In this document: positions 35,138-45,635 of the stretch, piece by piece | Position numbering within the stretch: position 1 is the first letter of the stretch | Layout of the letters: every line of letters starts with the position of its first letter | DNA from: Exophiala sp. HKRS030 | Lineage: Eukaryota; Ascomycota; Eurotiomycetes; Chaetothyriales; Herpotrichiellaceae | Length of the DNA: 64,000 nt | Assembly: GCA_023897205.1 (NCBI GenBank) | Contig: JAHWDD010000004.1 | Location: 1,922,001-1,986,000 of the forward strand | Direction of reading: 5' to 3' | The notes under the pieces: generated by a model | What the model was told of the DNA's origin: nothing | Databases searched by the model: none | Seen by the model: only the letters and a program-made list of their open reading frames with translations | Position numbers and translations under genes: made by a program

Positions 35138-37236
35138 CAACCTCCAAGCGACATGGTCATCCGGCCTGATCAAAACGGCGTCACGCTGTTCCCAAACTTT
35201 TCGGACATGTGGTTCGTCTGGCAAAGAAACCACCTTCATCGGTATCTTCATTTCCTTCGCGACTCTCTCAAAAACTCGAGCGTGTAGGGCGTCCGATGTA
35301 AAATCGACAATTGTGTATTCCTGACCCGTCCCAAACAGATCAAAAACACTCGTGTTCCCGTCGGAGTCCGAGTCTTTCAGAAACACGTGTGGAGCTCTGG
35401 CTCCCGGCCAAGTCGAAGGAATATAGTCCCTCTCATTCCACTCTGGTTCTTCGCTGTCGGTGTCCTCCACGACGACAGGAGAACCATTGTACCGATAACC
35501 CAACTCGATACCGTGGTCCTTGTTTTCTCCGTCGAGTGTGGTCACTCGTTCAGCAATCTTCCTTCGAACTTCGTCACCCTCGGGAGTTTTGGACACGACG
35601 GCGTTTCCTGTCTGCTCGACCAAATCTTTGTACCCTGAATGTACTTGCCAATGGACACCCGAACGTTCAATGTTACGTGCAGCCACCGGTCTACGTTCGA
35701 CCTCGTATGACCGAAGGAGTTCGGGACCTCCATGACCGGCCAACACCGCGGCCAATTTCCAACCAATGTCGAAACTGTCGCCCACGGCGGTGTTCATACC
35801 GTAACCTCCCTGGAAAAGGAATATTAGCGAAAACATCTCAAACGTTTGCATTATGCACATGCAAACATCCTAGGAGTAACTGATTTCATTGAAACTCACA
35901 GTGGGAATATTTTGATGTGCTGCATCACCTGATAAAAATACTCGGCCTTGTGGTGAAATATACTTGTCCGTGACATAAATGTTTGGCCTCCAAGAACTGG
36001 TCACCAAAATCTCATCAATCTCGATCGGATGAGGTCCGATGGAACCACCGAGGACACGATACACTGCCTCCTTTGGATCCATGGACGAAACGTCAAAATC
36101 CAACGGTACAGGGGTGTGGGCCGTCCAAGTATCGACCTCATCCTGTGAAATGATGACACCGCCGTGGGTGAAAAAGATGTGCCAGAATTGTCCTTGGCTT
36201 TGTATTCGATTCAGATCCTTTGATTTGAAATGAACGAGGAAAAGTTTACCGGGCCTAGACAGAAGAAACGTTAGACGACGTCTCGAAAAGGATCGGGTCA
36301 GGGCAGGCCTGGAAGGCATGGGTTTGAACAAACACTGGACCGCCGACCAGTTCAGCTCCGATAGCTTTACGAACTCGACTTCCACCACCGTCACAACCAA
36401 CGACATATTCCGCCTTTACCAGGTGTTTCTCACCCCTCGTGTCGGTCAACTCGCACTCGACACCTGAGTCGGACTCGACGAGACTTTCGAATGTCATGCC
36501 AAAGTATGACTGAATCAGTGGTTGTGCTTGGATTCTAGGTTTGAGCCACGCTTCGAAAATGGCCTGCGAACAACGCTGATATGGTTCCCTGGGCATGGAA
36601 CCGTCATTTTGTGTTTTGATATGTTCTCGCCACCAATCCGGAGACGGTAGATCCTACACGGTACGTGGAAATTAGTATCGTTTTGATATCAATGCTGACC
36701 GCCCTTGACCGGCGGCCGTGCAGGGGTCGGGTCACCCGGTGCTTCGAGGTTGTACAAACAAACGTACCCATTTCGCAATCACCTCGCCTCCCTCACCGAG
36801 ACCATTGCTAAAATTCACGTCGAAGGAGTAATGTTGAGGTACACCTTTGTTGGAAATGAGTCTCATCGGTCTCGTTCGAACAGAGAGTATTACAATGTTG
36901 TTCGGAAGGTCCAAGTGGACTCGACATCACCATTCATTACTCCGTATATTTATTCACTTACCGACTCCTCTCAAGCCTTGGTCCACTCCAAGTCTCTTCA
37001 ACAATTCCATGCTCCGACAATTCGTGATGTCCATCTTGGGCCATTTTGTCGTGTCGAGATTACGTTCGACGAGCATACATTTGGTGCCGTTGCGAGCGAG
37101 TTGGAGCGCCGCAATGAGTCCAGCAGGTCCTCCTCCAACGACCAACACTGGAGTTTCGTGTTTGATGACCTTTGCAGTACATTAGACTGATTCGACTTAT
37201 ACAACACTCACCGATCAGGGGCTGTGTTGGTACCAT
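34946..37236 (-). CDS. FAD-dependent aromatic-ring hydroxylase (PheA/TfdB type)
   Basis: Flavoprotein monooxygenase expected to hydroxylate a phenolic ring with NAD(P)H and O2. Best model has six exons: 37234-37236 (ATG only), 36962-37169, 36844-36768, 36653-36334, 36254-35900 and 35809-34946; 608 aa, normal for the family. Visible: dinucleotide-binding TPVLVVGGGPAGLIAALQLA, the DG motif VVGCDGGGSRVRKAIGAEL, the FAD-ribityl site GRVFLSGDAAHQNIPTGGYG then MNTAVGDSFDIGWKLAAVLA, and a C-terminal thioredoxin-like domain (FGTGQEYTIVDFTSD, VLIRPDDHVAWRL). A poly-Ser run lies near the C-terminus. The start is the weak point: in the Rossmann frame a stop precedes any ATG, so a one-codon first exon with a GTACCA donor is needed. 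Same strand as the dioxygenase and regulator. Substrate unknown. Confidence 0.85.
35106..35145 (-). repeat. GAC/GTC trinucleotide tract coding for poly-Ser
   Basis: A run of GACGAC units on the + strand, read as TCG/TCA serine codons in the hydroxylase C-terminal region (about 11 consecutive Ser). It interrupts the thioredoxin-like domain just after HVAWRL and is likely length-variable. Confidence 0.85.
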
Positions 37237-38048
37237 ATTGATCTACTATAGTGTATTTCTGCAAGGATGGAATGTCTCTCCGTCGAGGGTGGTGGTATCG
37301 TCAAAGTATCCTTGTGAGAACTAAAAACGGACCATCTCTCAGAGGTTCTTCACGATGTTCGGGCCGAGGTCAATATTGCATGCATCCCAGTCTCTCACAG
37401 ATTGAGCCATCTCATGCAGATGTTATTGAAGTAACTACTCCGAAGTCTGCTGACGGAAATCTCCCCGGTCAAGGTACCACCTCTGCTGACACTTTCTCTA
37501 CGAGGTATCGACCGGTACGGAGTAAGCGACCAAGAGTCAGGCATTCCCCCGTGATCCCCGCATTTGCCGTGGCTGTACGGAGTAGTGGGAATTGATAGCA
37601 AGTTGCACGTCAAGCCACGGGGATGCCGACAACTCTTCGCATTGAGCACGCGGCCATTCTCGGTAGTGATGCGAATGCCGCGGGGCACTGCATATTCCGT
37701 GAACATGTGAACTGATCTTGATGTCAATGGTCTTTGGAAGACTCATGTCGAGTCACTATGTCCACGGCACAAAGGATACTCCGCGTTTGACATATCATGA
37801 CATGTTCCAACTAGATGTAACCTGAGCCTTCGTGCTGTTTGTTGACAAAGACTATAAGCAGGCGCATATAGATTATTAATATACCAAGGAATAGTATGTA
37901 TATAGTAGTTCCAAGCGTGTGCTTTGTGTATATCTCGATCAGACAACGAACATACGTGCCTGGAAGACCTGTTATTTTACTGTCATGCATACACAGAGCA
38001 CCCTAGGCGTATACACACGGCCTAGTTGGTGGGATGTATCAGTGGCTT
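37237..38048. promoter_or_regulatory. Spacer upstream of the hydroxylase, downstream of the dioxygenase
   Basis: About 0.8 kb containing the hydroxylase promoter. Two TACGGAGTA 9-mers lie 60 bp apart (37516-37524 and 37576-37584). AT-rich from 37850 to 37920. I saw no CGG-N4-CCG site like those in the next spacer. Confidence 0.5.
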
Positions 38049-39459
38049 TCAAGCAGCCACAACAGGTTTAGGTAGTTGCGCTGGTTTGCCTTCCATCACA
38101 TCTGGTGGCATCGGCATTTCTTTGCCCGCATCCTCGATTCGACCGGTCACAAATGCCAACGGACTATATTGGGATAGATTGGACTCGTCAGAGAAGTCGT
38201 TCCAACGGTTTCAATGTAATCGAGGGGTGTGCACGGATCATGACAAAAGACCCGGCAGAGCAAAAGACTGCAAAAGTACAAGGCAAGTAACTTACATGTT
38301 TGGTCCCCAGACGTGCAGCGTGTCGGCAGCAGCGGCGTTTCTCGTCATGGGAGTATCCTCATTCACCAGGTCACCGTCGGAGTAATGCTCGACGATATTT
38401 CCTGAGCCATCGAACCTGTAAATATTCCCCATGCCGGGAAAGATTAGCATAGGGTTTTCAGACACTAGTACTCGCACTCGTCGTACAGATGGACATGGGA
38501 AAAAACGTACCAATAATCAAAAATTTGACTACCGAGAACATGGCGACCTATGCCCCAACAATTCGTCCATCCTTTGCCTCGAAGCCAGTCGTGGCCAAGG
38601 GTTTGGGTGTCAAAGTCGTCCACCTCGTAACTGGAATGGTGGACGTGAACAGGTGCCTCTTCGGGACCAGCGGCGAAAAATATACTCTGCGAGCCCAAGG
38701 TTGCGTGTTAGCTTTTCACTCTTCCAATCTGACATTTGAGGCAGTGGTCGGGGTCCGGAAAGGGAGCTTTTGTGGAGGGTTTGATCATCCGCATATACAT
38801 ACATGATGATCGGTATATTCAGAGCCGAGATCGACATGCAAAAAACAGGTCTGATCTTTCCCTGTCATTGGATTGAAGACGGCGTCAGTAGCCTTGATGT
38901 TCATGAGACTGGTGTACCAATCCCTCAATTCATCGAATTTGCTTGCAGGGACGACGAGTCCGTAATGTCCGAGCTTGTGAACGGGACAGGGACCTTGCTG
39001 GAATCTGCGCCAGGCTCCTCGTCTAGGTTTCTCTGCGGCCCCGTTGAACACGGGCTTCGTCTTCTCCAGAGGTGGCGGGCGATCGGCCTTTCTCAGTGTC
39101 TGGCCATACACAAAGCCGACCTTGTGGCCATGGGGGTCGTCGACCGTGACACACTTACCCCCACCGGGACCGTCGATGTCCTGAATGGATGAAGCGTTGG
39201 GCTTCGACGCGGCCTTCTTCAATTCTTCTTCGCTGTCGACAACCCAAAACCCACCTACAAAATGTCTCTTCGAATCGGGTGACTGTTCGGCGACATAGAT
39301 GAAAGGTTGTGAGCCATATCCGCGCAAGTAAACTCGGGTATCCGTCCGGTGCTCCTCCACGAACCCAAAGTCGAACAGAAATTGAAGTGCTCGGTCAAGA
39401 TCTGGATGTTGATAGGCGACGTGGGCGAGTCGGATCACTCTTATTTTGTTCGTCGACAT
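38049..39459 (-). CDS. Extradiol (VOC-fold) ring-cleavage dioxygenase
   Basis: Predicted Fe(II) dioxygenase cleaving a catechol-like ring next to the hydroxyls. Exons 38803-39459, 38511-38686 and 38296-38415 are clear; the fourth (ending at stop 38049) is uncertain. Two VOC modules: VIRLAHVAYQHPDLDRALQF at the N-terminus, and GHYGLVVPASKFDELRDWYT from about residue 164. The 2-His-1-Glu facial triad is visible: His in GHYGL (about 165), His in APVHVHHSSYEVDD (about 235), Glu in GNIVEHYSDGD (about 287), followed by VNEDTP and TLHVWGPN. Model length is about 369 aa. The last exon clearly codes (SPLAFVTGRIEDAGKEMPMP), yet no AG acceptor puts it in frame with the GTAAGT donor (see findings). It could be a related glyoxalase-fold enzyme, but the triad and two-domain layout favour an extradiol dioxygenase. 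Confidence 0.83.
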
Positions 39460-39907
39460 TGTGACTTTTTCCGAGTATGGGGTTCGCTTTTACCTCGTCA
39501 ATATTGTACTTGGATAGGGCATACGAATGCTCAGTAACCTTGCTCGACAATCCTGGGATCACTTCATATATGTGGTGGTATTTGTGACTGACCTAGACTC
39601 CTTAGGGTCGGTCGGACATGCCACGGATTTCCTCAGCCCCGTCAAGCCCCGCAATATTGCTATTGAGTGCTGCGCTGAGAGGCAGGGGCTGGGTAACGCA
39701 GTAGGGCATCTGGTTGATGGGTACACTGGTCGGGATCTGGGGTCGGTGAAAGACGGTATACCGTGATAGGTCACGTGTTGAACCCTGCGGGAGTCCGGCT
39801 TTTTGACTGCTGGAACCAAGGGCCGGTAATTGCCCAACGAAGTCGGGATAACGAATTAGATCGGCTTTGTAGACTGTCATATGTCCCATGCTCTAGCTGA
39901 AAATCGA
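39460..39907. promoter_or_regulatory. Dioxygenase promoter with two CGG-N4-CCG sites
   Basis: The 448 bp between the dioxygenase start and the regulator stop. ACGGTATACCGT at 39753-39764 is a perfect palindrome containing CGG-TATA-CCG. CGGGAGTCCG at 39788-39797 is a second CGG-N4-CCG, 34 bp away centre to centre. A CACGTG box lies between them (39772-39777). Inverted CGG triplets with fixed spacing are classic Zn2Cys6 dimer sites, and a Zn2Cys6 gene is adjacent. That the two are partners is inference. Confidence 0.55.
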
Positions 39908-42147
39908 TCACCTTAGCCAGACAAGATCGGTATCCTGGTAATCACCAAAGAATTCTGAGAAACCGAGGTCTATCTCGTTGCTTGCATCGTAAGCATTGGC
40001 TGGTAATTGTGGAAAGTTCTGCGGGTCAAACATTGAGGCTTCGTAATTCGGCGTGTCGGTCTGGTTGGTCATGTCGATGGAGGATGAGAAACGTCGCCGC
40101 GGTTCGAGTCGTTGTTGCTGGGTTCCAATGTTGCCAGCATAGACTGTCTCATCGCTGACGGTCGACGCTGGCTTGTCTGGTTGGCCATGCTCAGGCTGGA
40201 GGAATGCAGGGCTGTTGCCGGCGAGTCGAGGTATGCGGAAGAATATCGCATATCGTTTGACGAATCGCTTTTCCTCGGCATTACTTGGTCCCCCGTGTTC
40301 GAGCATGTTCGCGATCACTAGATTTCGGTCAGCGTGGGGAGGTCCAAAGATGTGATGACATGGAGAGTTGACTCACCTAAAACAACAGAGCCAAGTTTCC
40401 ATCGTTCTCCAAAATGCTCAAGTACCAATTTCGCCAGGTCATGGGTCGACGAGATCAAGGATTGTGATTTGTAGACACTGCCATCTACAGCGTACGGGGG
40501 AAGCATCATACATGCCAGAAAAGGGTGCGCCACTACGATATATCTGGTGTCCCAGAGGCTGATTATTCGTGATAAATCAATTGCGCGTTGACGTAGAGGC
40601 GACATTGCGCCTGAGATGATCCCTGACGCACTTCGGTCGTCGCTGTCGCTGGTCGTGATCCCGGCAACCATGAAAGATGTTGCCATGAGCATAAGATGAG
40701 TGCCAATGACCCAATTGCACCTTGAGAAGGTTAACGGACTGAACGTTAGTGTGTTGATATCCAGCCGGAGTGAAGGAGGAAGTGCCAATTTGAAGCAACA
40801 GACTTCATTCTCCAGCGTCAATTTCTCGTCTGGCGTAATGTCTTGTTTTTGTTGCAGTCGATCGTGGATGGTCGCCATAAAACTATTAGCCACCAAGAAC
40901 CACGCCCTTTCGTCTTGATTTACACTGCCGTGAAGAGACCTCCAAGATTGGCCAGGAAGAAAGTTGAGCTCTGCAGATGGTACGTTGATTTCGGAAAACC
41001 AAGCTTCATCAGAGATTGGCAGCGTCACCGACATTCTTTTGCGATCGATGGCGTACGGTTTTCGGGAGACCGTGGAAGCAAAAGTGTCAAGCTCCCATAC
41101 CAACCACCAGGCTCTTCTGAGTTCCTCCTTTTCTACGTGGTCGATAGAATGTGTTGGTGTCCAATCCTCATCGTCGATCTCAAACAAGCCGAGGTGGTAG
41201 GCCATCCGGACGCAGACTCCGATCAGTAGCCATCCCTGGTGAGTTGGCCCAGAGGTGTAGAAGTAGAAGGCAAGGAGAATGCAACCTTGCAGGTACATGA
41301 GTGAGGGAGTTTTCAGACTACGACTCTGTACGTAGACATCTTTGGCGCGCTCCGCGAACATTTGTCCTCGCTTCTCGGGTGGGATATTATTAAAGCGGTG
41401 ATGGGTGGAAAATCTGGCCGACAGGGCAAACATGCTGTAGAACAGCAAACGTTCGTCCTGAGAAAGATCTTTCATGAAATCGCCCGTGACGAGGAGTCTA
41501 CTCTCATAACGTGCTTGGAATCGTGGCCGGTGTAGAAGTGGGAGCCACGTTTGGATCTTTTCGAAGAAAGAATTGACTAGGTCCACGGCCAGTGATGACG
41601 AGACTCCAGTTTCAGCGTCAGAGGTCGTTATTGAGGCTGTCGAGTCTGCTTTTGAGGTATCACGATCTGCCTGGGACAGGTCAATCTCATCAGTCCCGAT
41701 GCTCTCGTCTTCATTGTCGACGTCATCTCCTTCGGACACAGAAAGCCGTGTTCCAGTAGGCTCGGATGCGACTGCACTTTGCCAACTCTGATGGCCCTCC
41801 GAAGCCTTGATCTCGACGAGGAGGTCCTTGAGAGAGTCCTTGAGGAGATTTGAAGATGCCTCACGGGCGTCATTCCCGGCTTCACCTTCACCATCTGCTC
41901 GTGAGGCCTGCTCCAGTACTTCCACCAATTTGGACAGGCTGTGACTGATATTTCGGGTCTGGGCTTTCAACTGAGGTTTTCGAGATACCGGCTTCTTCCT
42001 CTTCGAGGGAAAGTTGCAGGTATTGCCGGTACGCAGACAAAGACCACATACAGGTCGCCTCATGTCACATTTTGTCTTCTTTCGGTTACACTCCTGGCAT
42101 GCCCGTCGTGGTTCCAGCTGTGGATTCGTCTCTTCAACGCCAGCCAT
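39908..42147 (-). CDS. Zn2Cys6 transcription factor with fungal-TF middle domain
   Basis: Nuclear regulator, probably pathway-specific. Two exons: 40377-42147 and 39908-40317 (donor GTGAGT, acceptor TAG); about 726 aa. The zinc cluster sits at residues 17-44, RRACQECNRKKTKCDMRRP then VCGLCLRTGNTC, with CX2CX6CX6CX2CX6C spacing. A basic linker (KRKKPVSRKPQLKAQ) and a short coiled segment follow. An acidic Ser-rich stretch leads to the fungal-specific TF domain (about 190-500: SFFEKIQTWLPLLHRPRF, GCILLAFYFYTSGPTHQGWL, GVCVRMAYHLGLFEIDDED, RRAWWLVWELDTFASTVSRK). The second exon gives a Gln/Pro-containing C-terminus ending in acidic EIDLGFSEFFGDYQDTDLVW, a likely activation segment. Adjacent to, and on the same strand as, the dioxygenase and hydroxylase. 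Confidence 0.92.
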
Positions 42148-44239
42148 TGCCGAGGTTATGAGACGCGCGTTATAACATCTTGTACTGACGACGAAGCTGA
42201 CAAGTGTGAAACGGTGAAGTTTGGCTTACCACGACTAAGCCGGTTTTAACATGGCGCTTGGCAAGTCTGCCGAAGACTTGCGGAGATATCGCGGGGCTAC
42301 ATGATGACTAATTTGGGGGGGGGGGGGGTTCTTGCAGGGGCATAGAGTACGGGAAATCTCCAGGTGCAATATACAGGCGTATGCCTGTACAGTGGCTCTG
42401 AGTTGGTGGGTTGAGTAGGTGGTAAGTTAAACCGCAGTCATATGTACTGTGCAGTATACCTGGGGGACGAAATAATGCGGATCGAAAGTGGAAAATGACT
42501 CTTGACTAGGTACGTTACTTCATCGCCGCGTTCTTGTGGTCCATTAGTCAGAACTAACGGGTTACAAGTACTCTCGACTTCGGGTTTGAAGGTCTACGCA
42601 GATAGGCAAGAAGGAAGACTGCACGTTGACCATATAATCGGCATAGGTCATTACCTCGGCACCGACAGGTGCGAGGAGCACTTACAGTACATACCGAGTC
42701 TTCAGTGCAGAACGGGCGTGCCGAGATCTTTGTAGTGCATTGGGCAGATGGTCTAGCCGAACAAGCGCAAAAGAGAGGTACTGGGCCTCCGTCCAAGCAC
42801 CCCAAGATTGACAACCTGAGCGACTCCAAGCCCGGGGTAAGATGCCAGTTTGATTCTCTAGCCCCTCAGGGGTTGACAGATCTCGAGGGCGGAAAAGCGT
42901 GGGGTTGGAGAAAGCCTCACTATTCCCCAGACTAGTAACGACTTGTGAGCCTCGAGCAAGGAGGGCGTCTCTTACCAGTAACAATAAGCGCCAACTTACA
43001 CTTTCGGCTCCAAAATTCCCCAATTTGAGGTCAGGGTATCTATTGTGGTACTCGTACAAGGTACCCGAGGGAAGAAGACAAAGCCAAGCGCTGATTGAAG
43101 TCCGAACCAGTCTTCTTCTTGGTGAACAGGTTGATTGTCGTGTGTTTGACATGGTCCGAGCTATCTTTCCGAGGCAATAAGGTTCCGACTTCTTGTCGTT
43201 TGGCGCAAGGCTAGGGACCGGGATCGGACCTGCGTTGACCTATCCCCACCGCCCATACTCGGTTTCCTACAGTAGATGGCTCATGACTTATCAACGACGG
43301 CGTAGGCTGTCCCAAGCCTGGGCACGGGCATAACTTTTGATCACAAGGGGGACGCGACTCCCGGTTGATACGCTTACAGTAGGACGACGTGGTCGACTTC
43401 GTAAATCGATTCCCGTTCCGAATGGTTAATTCCAGTGTGACTAATGCACGAGTTGAATATTTTCTCCTCGAGGCAATCTTGCCCGAGTGCATGGTCCTTT
43501 TTTTTTTCTCGTCATCAAACAGGTCAACTGTAGCGTCGTACAGTCTTCGGGGTCTTATGCACTAAAAGATGTGCGCACGCGAGGCTGATGCGAGAATAAG
43601 GATCAGCCAGCATCCCTGACTGGTCCATGTCAATATGCTCTATAGAACGGCGTGCCGCTTCGTGACTTTCAGTCTCTGGCCTGACGAGATCTTCAGCCCA
43701 TACTGGGATTATGTGATCGACTGGATAGGCTTGCCTGAAGGGCTGCTGGCAAAAGTTCGTTCACTACGGTGTGTCAGCCTCGACGTGACTTGCTGCATAT
43801 CGCAAGGGAAGTCAGCGTTGGGTGTCGATTACTTTTTCAGCTGTTAAATCAGGGTGCCCTCGAGTTGGCTGCATGCGGGCTACTCCGCTTACTGCGGCCG
43901 TCCAGCCCACGGACCCTGCCTGGGCCTGCACATGGCCTGTGGCGCCTCTGGGATCTCGGTCAAACCAGGTCATTTTTAGCTTTTGATAAGCCTGTTGGGC
44001 CTAGTCTCACACGAGCGTCTGGCTTCCCGTTCGGCCAAGCGATTAGAAGAGAAGTTGAGATACCGGGAGACAGAGGCCCCACTACCCTTGCCCGGTCGTC
44101 TACTTTCCTCTCTCTTCCCAAGTCGCGCGGGAAAATAAGAAATGTTGTTAGGCATGTTGTGACATCCGAAACTCCTTTAAAGAGACTTTCCCTTCGACCG
44201 ATCTCTTATTCTCAAGTTCTGAAAGGCAGTACCTTCAGT
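42148..44239. other. Long divergent spacer, Zn2Cys6 gene / arrestin-like gene
   Basis: About 2.1 kb, the longest gene-free stretch here. It contains a run of 14 G (42315-42328) and a run of about 11 T starting near 43498. Short frames on both strands lack motifs and splice support. Confidence 0.5.
42315..42328. repeat. Poly-G tract (14 G)
   Basis: Fourteen consecutive G on the + strand in the regulator's upstream region, about 170 bp before its ATG. Homopolymer length may be a sequencing or assembly artefact. Confidence 0.8.
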
Positions 44240-45635
44240 ATGATATATGGAAGGTTGCAAGTAAACCCGCCTTCTGTTGGCGAGGCTCTGCCTCCTTATC
44301 TCCAACAGGCGGATGCCAACCCCAGCAACGCTTCTTCGCGACTCAGCGGCCGACTCAGTGTTTCTGAACGCTCAGTTACTCAAAATGCTTTCGACAGCAT
44401 TCGATTGTGCCTTCGAGGTGAGTGGTATTCACAATGGCTTTGTGAACACTGCCTAAGTATGCGTGATAGGGGTCATAATCTCGTCCGTTGGTGGAAAGAA
44501 TGCCCTCGAGGACATCATTACCCTGACCGACATCAAATCCGTCTCGGACTTTGAACCAGTCCAGGATGCTGCCAACCAGACTCATCACGTCGAATTCTAC
44601 TTTGAAGTGCCGACCAATGCGTCTAGCAGCCTGGGCAAATTGCGCGCACTGCCTCTTACGATGACCATTTCAGGCACCACCAGATCATGTCAAAACATGG
44701 CGGTGAACGACAATCGCACTATACACGGTGACTGTGAAGTGTCGTATTGGATTGAGGCACAATTTCGCAAAGGTAGCAAGCAAGTGGGCTACCTGAGTGA
44801 AAAGGTCAAGGTCTCGTTCCTTTATCCTCGCCTGCACGTTTCTCTTGCTAGGGACATGCCGCGTGTCCTCAGCGCAAAGCCAGATCTGCTCTCGAGGTGC
44901 CGATTTCAAAAAGGCCCGGACTTGTCAGTCACATTATACGCACCTGATATGTTGGCTGAGCGGAGCCAGCAGACAGGAAAACGGCGCCTAGTTCTTCCTC
45001 TTGCAGCAACTTTGGGTTCGAGGACAAGTGCTACGGGCAACAATTCTATTGAATCGCGTCAGTCCATGAAATGCAGCGCTTGCATCAAATGGGAAGTGGA
45101 CACTCGCTTTTCCACGCGATCCGTACACGTGGGGGGCGGTCGGTTGAATTCTGGCGAAATGGTGCAGAAGACGACTACTGCTTCTGTCCAGAAAGACACA
45201 ATTCTCTTCCGACCCCTTCCACAGTACGACAACCGAGCCGTTCGAAGTGACGTGGACAGAAGTCAAACTTCATTTATCGCAACATCGCAGCTAGAACTAG
45301 AGGTTCCAGATGCAGTTTGTCAGCCATCGTTGGATGGCTGGACGTACTTGGCAAGGACATACTACCTTGACATTACTTTGAATTTTCACGGCCTCCAGGG
45401 TGCGCCGAAGTACAACGTCCGGAAAAGAATACCTCTCCGTGTATCTGCCATAGGACGAACCGATGAGGGTATTTTGAAGGAGGACATCGCCATCGACGTG
45501 TTGGAGATGAGCGATGATGGAAGCAGTGTCGACGGAAGAAGCAGCGATCTCAACTCGTTGAGTGACCGGATGGAACCACAAGAGCAGCGAGCTCCCTCTC
45601 GAAGAGCGACCCCTCCACCTCCATATTTTCCTTGA
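44240..45635 (+). CDS. Arrestin-like protein with C-terminal PPxY
   Basis: Arrestin-fold adaptor family; such proteins link membrane cargo to Rsp5-type ubiquitin ligases or act in signalling. Two exons, 44240-44417 and 44470-45635 (GTGAGT...TAG); about 447 aa. The start ATG gives MIYGRLQVNPPSVGEALPPY, whose LPPY fits LPxY. The arrestin-like beta-sandwich region includes SVSDFEPVQDAANQTHHVEF, CEVSYWIEAQFRKGSKQVGY and AKPDLLSRCRFQKGPDLSVT, a segment frequent in fungal arrestin-like proteins. The last residues are ATPPPPYFP, a PPxY motif that could bind WW domains. The first exon continues in frame upstream of the ATG, so a longer N-terminus is possible. Divergent from the Zn2Cys6 gene across 2.1 kb. 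Confidence 0.75.

Noticed and set aside
43769..44554. 261-codon + strand frame before the arrestin-like gene
   Set aside because: Its upstream part has no motif and low protein-like character. Its end is the first exon of the arrestin-like gene read on past the donor at 44418; I start the gene at the ATG 44240.
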